Below, piece after piece: positions 11,211 to 22,474 of a stretch of 64,000 nucleotides of DNA (its first letter is position 1; every line of letters begins with the position of its first letter). The notes under the pieces are model-generated. The model was given only the letters and a program-made list of their open reading frames with translations, was not told where the DNA came from and ran no database searches. The stretch lies in the NCBI GenBank assembly GCA_946894095.1, contig OX335657.1, forward strand, positions 16,926,001-16,990,000. Direction: 5' to 3'. A program made the translations under genes and the position numbers. The DNA comes from Incurvaria masculella. Lineage: Eukaryota; Arthropoda; Insecta; Lepidoptera; Incurvariidae.

Positions 11211-11215
11211 ATTGA

Positions 11216-11223
11216 TATAAAAG
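11216..11223 (+). promoter_or_regulatory. Candidate TATA box
   Basis: TATAAAAG lies 70 bp upstream of the start codon at 11293, which leaves room for a start site near 11245 and a 5' leader of about 45 nt. A leader with an additional upstream exon is not excluded. Confidence 0.4.
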
Positions 11224-11292
11224 ACTTTCTTTTCTAATAAGTTGAATATAAACTTTATTTTCGTTTTAAAATAAATTTCATAATATTTCACC

Positions 11293-11356
11293 ATGATTTC
11301 AAGAGTACAAAGGATTTTGGCTTTCGGTGCGAGCCTCATTTTTCTACAGAGCACAG
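11293..11356 (+). CDS. Ly6 gene exon 1 (signal peptide)
   Basis: Encodes residues 1-21, a basic start and a hydrophobic core (ILAFGASLIFL). The donor is G|GTAAAT at 11357, phase 1. The next exon is 5.8 kb away. Confidence 0.85.
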
Positions 11357-14300
11357 GTAAATACCCTATTTCGTTTTACCATATTTTCATTTAAAATTAA
11401 TTAAGAATCCATTTTAATTTTAACCAAGAATAATATCTGGAATGTGGACTTATAGCATTACCCTAAAATATAATAAAATTAATCTTTCTTTTTGGGATAT
11501 AAACCGTATTATACGCTGAATTGTTTGAGCTTTTATGAGGGTAAATTGGAAGGATAAAAAATAATGCATTTCACGCGCTGCATTGATTTATATGCAGGGA
11601 AATTGTGAAAATTAAATTACTGCACGCTTTAAATTGTAAAAAAATTTACATACATTCGATTAGATTTCAGTGTCATCGAGGTACCTTTAATTAAGGAAGA
11701 AATTAATTTTCAATCAATAAATAATTTCCACAAATAAGAATTAATAGAGATACTACAGTACTCACAAATTTTAGCAGAATCGAATTTTCGATATATTTAG
11801 TTTTGGTGTTGGTCAGAATCTTATTAATACTTACTTATTTGTTGAATTGCTCTCAAAATATTCTTATCTTCTTATTTGCTACAGAAAAAAATATTTGTAT
11901 TAAGACTGTCCAGTCATTTTAATAGTGTATCCCTACCTACTGAAAGGTACGCAATAGCTGAAAGGCAGAAGTGGTACCCAATGAAAACTAAGTGTTTCCT
12001 TGATGCACTTAAGATGGTTATACTAGCCAATGCGAATGGTTTGATGGCGTTAAGTTCCTGATCTCAATGGAATTAGAACATGAAAAAAAAACATGTATAA
12101 TTCCAGCTAACTTTCTACCAAAACAGAAAAAAAATGATTCAGAAATTGATATTTTATGCATGGGGTCAGGTCTCAAATATATTATTTTTCAAGTTTGCGG
12201 CTTATATTGAAATTAACTAATATTTATTTTAATACCATTTCAAAGATCTTAACATTATCCACCCATTCAGCAAAGAACATGTTTAACTTTTCCCAATTTC
12301 TTTAACGATACAATAAAAAAACCAGTTTCACGCGTTATGCGGGTTGGTCACATTTAGAAAGAATTATTTCGAGCTGCTCTAACTTAGCGACGTCGGGCTA
12401 TCTCGTTTCAATCGCAAAAATTGGTCCAAAATATTTAGGTATGAGGATGCTCTTAAGGCCAAATCGCAAAGTTAGACGAGGCACCTCAAGTTAACCAACT
12501 AAGTCTAACGATGACAAGTGTCATTCTTACAATATATGATTCCTATTTAACTGTCCTTCTGAATCAACCTATATTTTAGTTAATGAATATTTCCTTTTTC
12601 TATACAAAATACATTGCGGAAACGGTGTCCATTTCCGAACTTTTTTGACTAAATGTAGAGATCTAAAAGCAAATGGAATTATTTGTTTGTGCATATATGC
12701 TGTTTTTGCTTATATCGAGAAATCACATTACTTTCAGATTTCTAATCTGAAAAATCGACTTTATTATTATTATTATTATTTAAATAAATGATGGAATCAA
12801 GAAATCAATCAAGAAACAATCCATTATCAGTCTGGAGTTATATTCGGACTTGCTGGGGCGTTTTACTACATATAATTACATTTGTTTAAAGGTGCATTTG
12901 TATGGAGCGAGTAGTTGGCTAGTCCTAGCGCCTTAACTCTGGAGAATTAATTACACAAAACTGACGCGAATGAGAAATTCGGTGTTTTGAGTCCAACAAT
13001 TTCTAAGGGTGTTAGCACTGGATTGCATTCAATTCCATAAGGGCGTAACTAAAAAGCACATTTAATTATTTATAAATATAACCACAACTGATTTTGAAAT
13101 TTCAAAAAGTTTAAAGTCAGATTGATTATTTAGCTGTATTTTAAACATGTAATTATATAAATTCGAGGCTCCTATTCTTTGTTAAAACTTTTTTTACGAT
13201 TTTTTAAGGACATTTGCCCCGTTTGAGCGATCAAAACATCGGGGTCTTCCAGTTTTGTCTTTAAATTATGGCTTGAGCATCAATCTAGACATATCCTATT
13301 TTAATTATCGCAATTCTTTGTGTTTATTTTTATATAAAGTTAATTGTTGTTTTACTTACTTCGTTCTGGAACTGAATGCAATCAGGTGCTAACACCTCCA
13401 GAAAAAACCAGTCAAGTGAACAGTGTACGCCTAAAGTCGTGTTTTTACAAATCAGTCAGTCAGTCAGTCAGTCAGCGTGTTTGCGTCCACTGCTGGACAT
13501 ACGCCTCTCCATTTTTTCTCCAGTCCTCCCGGCCCTCAAATCAGACTCCTCGACAAACTTATGTTTAAAGTAAATCCGGCACTATGGATTTACTTTAAAC
13601 ATAACGATGTATTAATTAAACAATATTTCCTTTGCATAAATAACGGAAGAATGCCTCACATGATGTATTTCAGAAATAAATTCATGTTTTTTTTGTTTAT
13701 GTAACCTGTTTATATTTTTTGAGATATCTTGTAAATTAACTAACAATTAAGTTAGTTGACATTGATGTTATTTAATTAGTCCTTATAAGCTCTTAAGATA
13801 TATTTTGCATTATACATAACAAACAATAGATATAGCATACAGTTATTCGTCATAATAAAACATGTCGAGAGTCTTTGTTTACAAATTAACTATACTAAAT
13901 TTGTTTTATATCCAAGATCAAAGTTAACTTATATAATTTTATTATAGGCGTCATGACATCCTTTACAATATCTATGGTATTATCTATCGATAGAATAAAT
14001 TATGAAGTGATAACGTTATATCTCTCACGCGAAAGGATATTGCATACTCTTATCACTCTAATAAATTCTTGAGTACACTAACACACTAAATAATTATAAA
14101 AAAGCGATTAAGTTACATACCATCAAGGCGTGGTCATGAATACAGGTGTTCATGTTTAAGCATGTCATACAGCTAGGGAATGGAATCTCGCGAGATTGGG
14201 GCTCAGACGAGATCTCGCGAGTTTATGAATAACAATACCGCGAATTATCGCCAATTTTGAGATCTCGCGAGTTTATGAATAACAATACCGCGAGATCTCG

Positions 14301-17300
14301 CCAATTTCGAGATCTCGCGAGTTTATGAATAACAATACCGCGAGATCTCGCCAATCTCGAGATCTCGCGAGTTTATGAATAACAATACCGCGAGATCTCG
14401 CCAATTTCGAGATCTCGCGAGTTTATGAATAACAATACAGCGAGATCTCGCCAATTTCGAGATCTAGCGAGTTTATGAATAACAGTACCGCAATATCTCG
14501 CCAATTTCGAGATCTCGCGAGATTTGCAGTTTTAAGCTTTTATTGTTGCAAATAATCACAATATTTGAACAAATTAGGAGAAAAAATAATAAGAATTATA
14601 GGTGTTATGAAATAAACATTTATTTCTACGAATTTATTCAATAAAAATTTATGTAATTTAACATTGTTTGACGTATATTTTTAATCATTTTTTTATTACA
14701 TTACATTGACGTATCTTATCACATAATAAATTAAATAAACAACCAGCCTTCTCTTCTAATATCAAACTCAAGCCTTTTAATAATAAAACAGTCACTTATA
14801 ACAAAACAACAAGAAGTCAAAAACTAAAATGAAACTTATTAAATAAGTTGTGTTGACGATAAAACTCAGATATATGTAATTATCAATTAAAGAAAACTAT
14901 ACCTACTCAGAGATCCATTAGAAATTAGAGATTAATTAACAAAATGTACCAATCAAATAAAAGGCTCGTTCAGTTCACGTCACGCGCCATTATTACCGAT
15001 TCCTCGTCAGTACGCTGCCGCGCTTCAATGTCTTTAAACTCGCGAGATATCGTCCATTTTTCCGGCCGAGATCAATCTCGCTTAAAAAACCGGCCAAGTG
15101 CAGGTCACGACTCACACACGAAGGGTTCCGTACCATCGTACGAGATTGAACACCAAATAATCATGTTTTTTGTATGGGGCACGCTTTATTTTTTATTATT
15201 TTGTTATGTTACCTGTTTGTGAAAAAATCACGAGATACAGCCCTGTGACAGACGGACGGATGGACAGACGGACAGCGGAGGCTTAGTAATAGGGTCCGTT
15301 GGCACCCTTTGGGTACGGAACCCTAAAAAGGCCGAAATCTCGCAAAAACGAGATCTCGCGAGAACTACATTGCATTCCCTACATATAGCGGTATCGTTAT
15401 ACCTTTGTTCAAATCTTTTCTTTACAAGAAATAATGTTTGTAACTCAGACCTAAAATGTGTCACATAAGCACACAGTCCGCACCCTACTATAAAACGCTT
15501 TCTATAAACTGTTCCTCTTTGTTTTACACAGTTCAAACAAAACCACAATTTAGCTGTAAACAGCCGCATATTCGGTGCGGACTATGGAATGGAAGTGTTA
15601 GAAAATACCGTATGAAACCGTTTTGAGCGGCTCGTAGCCTAGTGGCGCGGGGACTGGCCTAGCGTACCAGAGGTCTGGGTTCCATTTCTCGCCCCGACAT
15701 GCACCACTTTCTTTCTCTTTACGAGTTCGATACGTGCATTTCGTCACGAATGCGAGCTGCTCCATGGTTCGGAATCCATGTATAACTGTAGGTCCCCTTC
15801 CCCTACTAGGTGGTAGGGTTTAAGCCCGCCCGCGTTGGTACCATCGCATTGGATGAAAAGATGGTCGTAGCGGCAATGACAGATTGTCCGTGTTTTCTAT
15901 TCAGTTCAATGTAGCCGTACTTATAAAGGGAAGGTCCTGGCATGACACCTAATTCCTTTGGGAATTGTAGTAACCGTCGTAATAATATTGAAATAATGTT
16001 TGACTAATATTACAACGGTAGTTGTGTGGTATTAGCCATCCATGTCAGGTCGCATGAAAAAAAAACATGATATCTCATTACGTTTTATTTTATGCCAAAA
16101 ACCTATTTAGATTTCATGTGTTTTTTTTCATTTCTTTTTATTTTCTCAATCGTTATATAGTTCAAAATATCTCTTATTTTCAATGTTTTCAACTGGTAGA
16201 AATACCTTAAAAAAATCTCACAAACACCTACAGAACCTACAAAGACGATGGAACGGATGTTGATTTCATTGCTTAACAACCGTATAGATAAAGAATCTAT
16301 AAGATCGGTTGGTTCTTATTTTTGGAATGTCGATTGTGCATGGGTGCATCCCTGCCTATTCCGCGTCGAGCCAAGGTAGAAACGGGATAGAGGGACAGCG
16401 TTATGCAGCTTCGATGAGCATTATCTGTGGTAGACGATAAAACACACAAAAAGGCATATATAGGGGGGCCGGATGGGTCGTGCGCACCTCAGAATGGTCT
16501 AGTGCCTACCCCAGGATTACAATACATACAGATTACATATATAGGGGGGCCGGATGGGTCGTGCGCACCTCAGAATGGTCTAGTGCCTACCCCAGGATTA
16601 CAATACATACAGATTACATATATAGGGGGGCCGGATGGGTCGTGCGCACCTCAGAATGGTCTAGTGCCTACCCCAGGATTACAATACATACAGATTACAT
16701 ATATAGGGGGGCCGGATGGGTCGTGCGCACCTCAGAATGGTCTAGTGCCTACCCCAGGATTACAATACATACAGATTACATATATAGGGGGGCCGGATGG
16801 GTCGTGCGCACCTCAGAATGGTCTAGTGCCTACCCCAGGATTACAATACATACAGATTACATACAACTTCACATGAAATAGATTTCAATCAAATCAATAG
16901 GTTACAACCGAGAAATATGTTTGCTTATTGTTCATTATATTCCAGGTTAGTTTTAAAGTCACAAAAGTAATGAAATCTGCAAATATAATCAATACTTTTC
17001 CCAGTACCAAGTGACTTATCAGATAGCAAGGATAAACTATATTTATTGTCATAGATCATCACGAAAAAACGTGTTTTTTTGTGTTAAATCATGTACGATG
17101 GTACGGAACCCCTTGGTGTGAGAGTCCGTTGGCACCCTTTGGGTACGGAACCGTTAAAGAGTAAGATCGTCTGTGGCAACTTAAATTTGCATTCTCTTCC
17201 AGTGCTGGGCGACCTTCAGTGCTACCAATGCAGAGGGAGCGACTGCGCGATGCCCACGGCGGAGCACGAGGTCACGTGCGACCTGGAGTCCCTGCTGCCG

Positions 17301-19798
17301 CCAACCACCACGGTCACGCCGGACCCCACCACGGATTCCGACATGAACTTCGACGTCGTCGGTGAAGTCGTTCAGGTATGCCCTGAATGGCAATGAATAG
17401 CTGCAAATTCATCTATGAAGTTTGGTTGATTTGACGCCGGTCTCGTTGAAATTCGAGTATACCCTTTTAGGATATGGACATCTGCGACATATTTTAGAGA
17501 GCTTGTATTTAGTAAATAACCCTAGACTCTCGCGTGTGATCATCACTGGCTTGTCTTAAATGTGTTTTGTTCATTTCCAATGCTGGTAACTTCATGGCTT
17601 GATACCTATTAATTACTTTAGTTTATTTTCTGCTGGGTGTAGATTTTCTCGAACTTGATCTGGAGTGTATCTTGCTAGATGTAGTGTTTCTCTTACAAGA
17701 TGTGGAGTTTATATTACTAAGTTTGGAGTTCAGTAAAGCCCACCCTGATTGTCATATTCCATTCCGATTGTGAATTCTTGATACTTATATCTTAGATTTT
17801 TTATTGTTGAGTTCACAATATATAATACAGGAGACATGCATGGAAATAGTAATAGGCCACCCGAAGCGAATGCTCGAAGCAATCCTTACATGGCCTCGTT
17901 TATAATTTCTTTGAATATATTAATAACAATCACCACAACACGTAACTTACTGTACTTATAAGTTCTGAAAATTTTAAATTTACTGTTATTAATAAGTATT
18001 AAGGTGGCCCTTCCCGGCGGGACTAACTCATTTGCGAACACGGTACAAAACCGTGCTATTGCGCTCTGGGACCTTCTCTATTTCAAAGAAGAAGCCAGGC
18101 TCTGTTATGAAGACGATGCAACATGTACATAAAGCAGAATGTTTGATTTGATGAGATTTACTAAAATTTCAATTACAAAAGGCCTTATAGCTAAAAGTAA
18201 ACCACGACCGCTATAGTCAAAAATCGAACAAAAATTAACTTGATTATAAATCTTCATGAAACAAGCTATGTCTGATGACTAATAATTGTAAGATGTTTTA
18301 TTGTATCGTTGAGTAACTCACTTCCAAAGTTATTGTATAAAATGCGCGAAAAATTCTAACTTTCCGACCTTATAACTTAGTAACCAAACACAATTTTACA
18401 ATGGTCATCAGACATCTAATTTGATCAAAGTTTTGAGCATTATTTTGGATCTCTGGCAAGAAATATGCGCATGATCTTCTTTCCACGTTTGTATGGGGAG
18501 TTGAGGGGGAAGGCCTACCTTAACGTTTTTAAGTTTCCATACTTCCGTTGCCCTTGTTTGGTCCATAATGATATAATTTTCTTGCAGGTCGTGGACGTTC
18601 CCCTCTTGGAAAGCATCGACTCCCTCGAAGTGACGAGGGGAGAGAAAGACCAAATGGTTATCGACGCTTCGGATCTTCCCGGAGCCGATCGGTTTAACTT
18701 CAGGCGACTCGCTCAGGTCAACGGTGAGGAAATTATGAAGTGTGTCGTCGCTTCATATGATAATGGAGGTAAATATAGCTCTTTTACTAGAACACACTGA
18801 TTGTCTCTTACACCTTTTTGTTATCATTGCATGGAATTTTACCATAGTCTTAACTTTCCAACAATGAATTCCTCGAACTTTAAGCACTTTTTGGAGCTTA
18901 CTTCTAAGAATAGATTTTTATTAACTGTTTTTCTGGTCTTCTGTTCGGTTAAAAAAATTGCAACTGATTTTAAACTGGGATTTGAAATGAAACAAAGCTC
19001 GGCACTGGATTACAATGTAATCATAATGAAAAATACAATAATCTACTTAATAAAAACCGACTAATTTCTCAAAAATGAGAGTGTAATAGCAAGGAGTGTA
19101 GCGAGAATTCTTAACGCTCAAAATTTTCGGAGTAATTGGTCGTTTTTAGAAATCTGGTAGATACATCATGCTTGCCATAAAAATGCATCGTTATCGGAAA
19201 TCAACGATCAAAAACCTCGAGGTTATAATCTCGTTGTCGGAACTGAACCAACATGTAAAACGTCAACTCCGTACCTCAATCAGAGGAAGTGGTTGAAACA
19301 TTTTGGCGGCGGGAGGAGACATTCTCTGGAGAAGTAATGGAACCAGCAGGAAAATAAAAAATAACGAATCCGAGTGTGTAATATACATCTAAAGAAACTG
19401 AAACTGAAACCAGATACTACCTGCGATCGTAATATTCGAAGATTGTGATTCAGCCAAGTCTTAAAGTTATGTATAGTAGAGTACTCTTTTTCTTCAACTG
19501 ATGTGTTTTGCTTAAGTCGGATTAATTGATGCACAAGGAAATCTTGTTCAAAACTTTTAATGATAAATGCATTCTAATTCGGCTATTGTTTATTGCAGAA
19601 GGTGAATCGACCGTGCGGACGTGCGCTATATTTAATGTCAACGACCAAAATACGTGCCTCAGCCACGTGCAAGGCGAAATGCTGTCGTGCTACGTCTGTG
19701 ACACCGACCTGTGCAATTCTGCGAGCAGAGGCACGGCCACCATTCTAACTCTGGTTGCGGTGCTGGCCGCAGCGATTCGATTCTATAAAAGTTGCTGA
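11293..19798 (+). CDS. Ly6/three-finger domain protein, secreted and GPI-anchored (four exons)
   Basis: The spliced coding exons 11293-11356, 17203-17375, 18588-18768 and 19599-19798 total 618 nt and encode 205 residues. Residues 1-21 form a signal peptide. The mature part starts with a CxxC pair (C28, C31), then C36, C47, C131, C148, C159, C170, C173 and C178 followed by N179. This ten-cysteine pattern, ending in the Cys-Asn typical of the fold, marks the Ly6/uPAR three-finger family (Drosophila members include boudin, crooked and quiver/sleepless). Residues 180-184 are small and are followed by a hydrophobic tail (186-199), as for GPI attachment. Known members act at the cell surface in septate junctions or as ion-channel modulators; which applies here cannot be told. 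The odd point is 84 residues between the fourth and fifth cysteines, holding a Pro/Thr-rich stretch (54-65) and an acidic segment. The start has CACC just before ATG. Confidence 0.88.
12453..12936 (-). mobile_element. TTAA-flanked MITE family B, reverse copy
   Basis: Reverse orientation relative to 4811-5290, with TTAA at both ends. It is more diverged and its 3' inverted repeat has lost about 11 bp, so it is older than the other three copies. It lies in intron 1. Confidence 0.8.
13452..13475. repeat. TCAG microsatellite
   Basis: Six TCAG units. They are followed by GTTTGCGTCCACTGCTGGAC, which resembles a retrotransposon-associated block common in Lepidoptera. Two overlapping short frames here are not genes. 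Confidence 0.8.
14187..14525. repeat. 50-bp minisatellite with CTCGCGAG palindromes
   Basis: Six 50-bp units, phased by GTTTATGAATAACAATACCG at 14221, 14271, 14321, 14371, 14421 and 14471. Each contains the palindromes CGAGATCTCG and CTCGCGAG, so single strands could fold repeatedly. It lies just inside the left end of the hAT-type element. Confidence 0.9.
15084..15330 (+). mobile_element. Family P repeat, copy 2, nested in hAT-type element
   Basis: Runs from AAAAAACCGGCCAAGTGCAG to GGGTACGGAACCCTAAAAA, slightly shortened in the middle. It interrupts the hAT-type element, so it inserted later. Confidence 0.8.
15619..16068 (+). mobile_element. Full-length tRNA-headed SINE
   Basis: The head at 15621-15692 has A box TAGCCTAGTGGC and a B-box-like GGGTTCCATTTC. 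The body follows: CCACTTTCTTTCTC, CACGAATGCGAGCTGCTCC, ACTGTAGGTCCCCTTCC, GTTGGTACCATCGCATTGG, CAGTTCAATGTAGCC, GGTCCTGGCATG, GTGTGGTATTAGCCATCC, then an A-run. It is the reference copy for the tRNA-headed subfamily here; another is at 35388-35792. An extra segment near 15965-16012 sits inside the 3' part. Confidence 0.85.
16295..16415 (+). repeat. Dispersed repeat GATCGGTTGGTTC, second copy
   Basis: Shares GATCGGTTGGTTCT, TTTGGAATGTCG, TGCCTATTCCGCGTCG and GGGACAGCGTTATGC with 7290-7440. It lies just before the 81-bp array. Confidence 0.55.
16461..16865. repeat. Five identical 81-bp tandem repeats
   Basis: Units start at 16461, 16542, 16623, 16704 and 16785 (TAGGGGGGCCGGATGGGTCG). All five appear identical, which implies very recent expansion or constant homogenisation. 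Because 81 is a multiple of three, two plus-strand frames stay open (149 and 133 codons). There is no codon or domain signal, and the array sits in intron 1, so these frames are not called genes. Confidence 0.95.
17086..17158. mobile_element. Rearranged family P fragment
   Basis: 17086-17120 resembles the family P left part in reverse (GTACGATGGTACGGAACCCC), then the right end in forward orientation (GTCCGTTGGCACCCTTTGGG). It ends 44 bp before exon 2. Confidence 0.6.
17203..17375 (+). CDS. Ly6 gene exon 2
   Basis: Encodes residues 22-79 with cysteines C28, C31, C36 and C47 and a Pro/Thr-rich stretch. The acceptor is TTCTCTTCCAG and the donor is CAG|GTATGC, phase 0. It is markedly GC-richer than the intron around it, as expected for a real exon. 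Confidence 0.88.
18000..18523 (-). mobile_element. MITE family C, copy 1 (intron 2)
   Basis: Ends TAAGGTGGCCCTTCCCGGCG and GGGGGAAGGCCTACCTTAA. It is in reverse orientation to 22829-23374 and 25193-25740. It fills over 40 percent of intron 2 and ends 64 bp before exon 3. The frame at 18408-18653 overlaps it and is not a gene. Confidence 0.85.
18588..18768 (+). CDS. Ly6 gene exon 3
   Basis: Encodes residues 80-139: an acidic linker, then C131 near the end. The acceptor is TTTTCTTGCAG and the donor is G|GTAAAT at 18769, phase 1. Almost the whole exon encodes the extra segment between the fourth and fifth cysteines. Confidence 0.85.
19599..19798 (+). CDS. Ly6 gene exon 4 (C-terminus)
   Basis: Encodes residues 140-205 with C148, C159, C170, C173 and C178-N179, then the hydrophobic tail and TGA at 19796. 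The acceptor is TTTATTGCAG. The CDTDLCN signature is the strongest single family match in the window. Confidence 0.9.
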
Positions 19799-19857
19799 TC
19801 GAGCATTTCCTTTCTGTTATGTAACTACCTCCTTACTGTATAGTTATGCCTTTTTTT

Positions 19858-19863
19858 ATTAAA
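19858..19863 (+). terminator. Candidate polyadenylation signal
   Basis: ATTAAA lies 60 bp after the stop codon, the nearest poly(A)-signal variant. Confidence 0.45.
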
Positions 19864-21741
19864 ATGCATGGATTGTGCGCTGTCTACGAAGCAAAATAAG
19901 AAATATTACATATATTATATACGACGACATATTTTAGTAACGGCCTCAAGAGATCATGCATAAATGAACTATGCTCAGGTGTTGACAAGTGTATATCTAT
20001 ATAGGTCAGAACCTGGGCGACCGAGCTTGGATGTAGTGCTATTTGTTTTTGAATAGCCTACAAGTAGCGCAATGTCAAGCTATGGGTAGCACATGGAGAA
20101 AATATTGATACATTAATATTCTATAAAATTGTATTAGAAAAATAATATTATTTTAAGGTAAATTTTCTCAGGAATTACACCTCTCTAGAACACCACAATC
20201 ACCAAAACCAGGTTATTTTAAATTAAGTTTAGACAAATAATCAGTCCAGTAGTTACGTATTCCGAAGTTATTCCGAAGAGTATTCCTATGTTTATGGAAC
20301 TTTTGCAGATTGTTCACTAGAAAGACTATACACAAAATAATTGTAAAATTGTATGTTCTCCAACTTTATCATGGAATGTGGTACACAACATAAGCTCAGT
20401 TAAAGAGATCGGAGCTAAAAACTGAAAAAGTCAGAAAAAAATTTAGGTTTTGCCATGTCCTTGAGGTCTAAAATTAAGGATAGTGTTTCTAATGTACCCC
20501 CAAAAAAACTGAAGAAATTCCATTAACTTCGGAATATTCTCTAGCTACCCCCACCTTTCCAATGGTAATTCGAGGCACCAGGACACGGGTTGGCCGTCAA
20601 TTTGGTTAATTCTATTTTTGTTTTCAATCAAGCCCACTAAATCACTGGCCTGTTCATACTGACTACAACTGCGAATCATATGTTGGAGTAGATTTCTCGT
20701 CGGATGACTTAGGTCTTCAATTTGGGCGTATGTAGCTCTGATGGGTGAAACATAACATAGAAACAAAACTTCAGTGTATTTATTACCATTTCATTAACCC
20801 GATCATTGTTTTAATTTATGATAGCGTTCATTATTTATTTAATTACCACAGAATACAAATAGTCGAGCAATCTTGATTTTATTAGTTTTATGCAAGACTG
20901 AATGGATTTGTGACTATCGTTTTGTTTAATTTCATAAATAAATATTAATTTATATTTGGAAGGAAGAAATTAGGATAAGGCTTTGTTACTAACACGTCCA
21001 TCATACAAAGCTGATGCTTGCTTCATGTCGACTTTAACAAAGTGTATCCGTAGAACTTAAAATGTTTGGATGATTGTGAATATATTTTTTATTGAGCTGG
21101 AAAGAGAAAGTAGCTAAAATACGACCTGAAAAAGATAAAATAGTTAGGTGGTTAAATATTGCGTATTGTTTAATAATTTCATTCAAATTTAACCAGTAGT
21201 TAAGGGGTTTTTGCATCCATGTTGGTAGCGGTACTGTCTTTCATCGCTATTTGTGCATAAACTCACCAAAACAAGAAGTTACAAACTATAAATGTATTGA
21301 CGACACTAGCAGGTATTAATATAATAAAACTGTTTATAAATTAATTTGACACGTTGAATATTTTGATGTTTTTTGCAATTTCTCATTCTAAATTACATTT
21401 AAACATATAAGTTTAATTCCTTTTTGTAAACCATTTAAAAAACCCTTTAATTTGATACTCCACTCGAAAGGTTTTCAGAAAAAAAATTTAAACATATTTT
21501 TGGCGTCAAAAATCGGCCATGATTTTTTTTTATAATTTTGATATACCCAGCGTCACTCTCACAATCGAGACGAATCTAAAAACATCTCTCAAGCTAAAAT
21601 CCATAAAGCCGTTTAGGCTGCAGGGCGTGCCAAAGAAATATACATACAAACATACATGCGCTCCTTCCTGCGCAGTCGGGTAAAAAAGGTTATCATTTGT
21701 AAGATACTTATCAGGCATCGCAAATTACAGCTTATTTTTGT
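19864..21741. other. Anonymous region after the Ly6 gene
   Basis: Mostly AT-rich. 21580-21660 (CCGTTTAGGCTGCAGGGCGT, repeated CATACA) resembles the end of a dispersed element but is too short to assign. No gene was found. Confidence 0.35.
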
Positions 21742-22174
21742 AAAGCCGCAGATACACATGCCAGCAGCTCGCTCGAAAGCATGCCTTTAGCTGTCTCAGT
21801 TGGTCCATTCGCATATGTATTGTGTCACTGCTAGTAAATGGCTTGCTAGTAGCCAATTCGATGCTCGGGTCCCACTGGCACGCGGTGTGTATGGAAACGT
21901 TCGGAATACTTTTGTGCATTCTTAAGAAATGGCTCTATGGGGCGATGCAAAGACTTTAAATTGTTTTTTTTTATAAACGTACCACTCCTTCCGAAGCCTC
22001 CATCTCTACTTGCTACGTCTGCTACATCTCTACTTAAGTACTCTACTTGCACGAAACGGAGACGTGCGCAACTCGCTTTCAAGAAGCGCGTGTGTCCTCG
22101 CCGACAAGCATGCCAGTATACTAGGCACTCACCGCCAGAATGCTTTTACACTAGCGTGTGTATCGGAGGCTTTT
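21742..22174. mobile_element. MITE family N
   Basis: A 433-bp element with terminal inverted repeats AAAGCCGCAGATACACATGC and, in reverse, AAAAGCCTCCGATACACACG. Only one copy lies in the window. Four overlapping short frames inside are not genes. Confidence 0.6.
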
Positions 22175-22239
22175 GTTTTTATTAAGTACATAATTTCTGC
22201 ATATGCTCGCTAATGTATTATAAAATAGAGAAATTTATA

Positions 22240-22474
22240 AATGAAAAGAAGGGTTAAGATATTGAGATTATGTTTTTTTTAATCTAAATTGTACTGTAAC
22301 TGTTTTCGTTCGTGTTCTAATGTAACGTTGTGTATTTTTTTCTCAAATATTGCCACACTATGTCTAGGTAGCATTTTCAAAACAGAATTAGTCACTGTAC
22401 CATTATGTTCTTGCTGTACACTGCACTAAAATGTATATGCAATAAAATATTTTGAATTTGAATTTGAATTTGAA
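22240..22474 (+). mobile_element. Probable non-LTR retrotransposon 3' tail
   Basis: An untranslated-looking stretch ends with TGCAATAAAATATTTTG and then TTGAAT repeats at 22452-22474. A poly(A) signal followed by a short repeat tail is typical of non-LTR elements. The 5' limit is a guess. Confidence 0.45.

Larger units (their letters stand above)
14174..15381. mobile_element. hAT-type non-autonomous element with internal minisatellite
   Basis: Ends are TAGGGAATGGAATCTCGCGAG and, in reverse, TAGGGAATGCAAT..CTCGCGAG. An 8-bp duplication flanks it: CATACAGC at 14166-14173 and CATATAGC at 15382-15389 (one mismatch). Eight-base duplications and ends of this kind point to the hAT superfamily. The interior carries the 50-bp minisatellite, about 550 bp of AT-rich DNA, a second CTCGCGAGATATCG block and a later family P insertion at 15084-15330. 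No transposase frame is seen. Confidence 0.75.
11357..17202 (+). other. Ly6 gene intron 1, filled with repeats
   Basis: A 5846-bp intron with GT at 11357 and CTCTTCCAG at 17202. It holds the family B MITE copy (12453-12936), a TCAG microsatellite, a hAT-type element with a nested family P repeat (14174-15381), a full SINE (15619-16068), the 81-bp array (16461-16865) and a family P fragment ending 44 bp before exon 2. The remaining sequence is AT-rich and anonymous. Confidence 0.8.

Noticed and set aside
13344..13704. Three overlapping frames around a TCAG microsatellite
   Set aside because: Low complexity and mutually overlapping. The nearby CACTGCTGGACATA text is a dispersed repeat.
16427..16881. 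Frames of 149 and 133 codons made of identical 27-residue repeats
   Set aside because: Both frames are open only because the repeat length is a multiple of three. The array is intronic and has no signal peptide, domain or codon evidence.
17181..17393. Minus-strand frame of 70 codons opposite exon 2
   Set aside because: It is the shadow of the Ly6 exon, which has splice sites and cysteine signatures on the plus strand.
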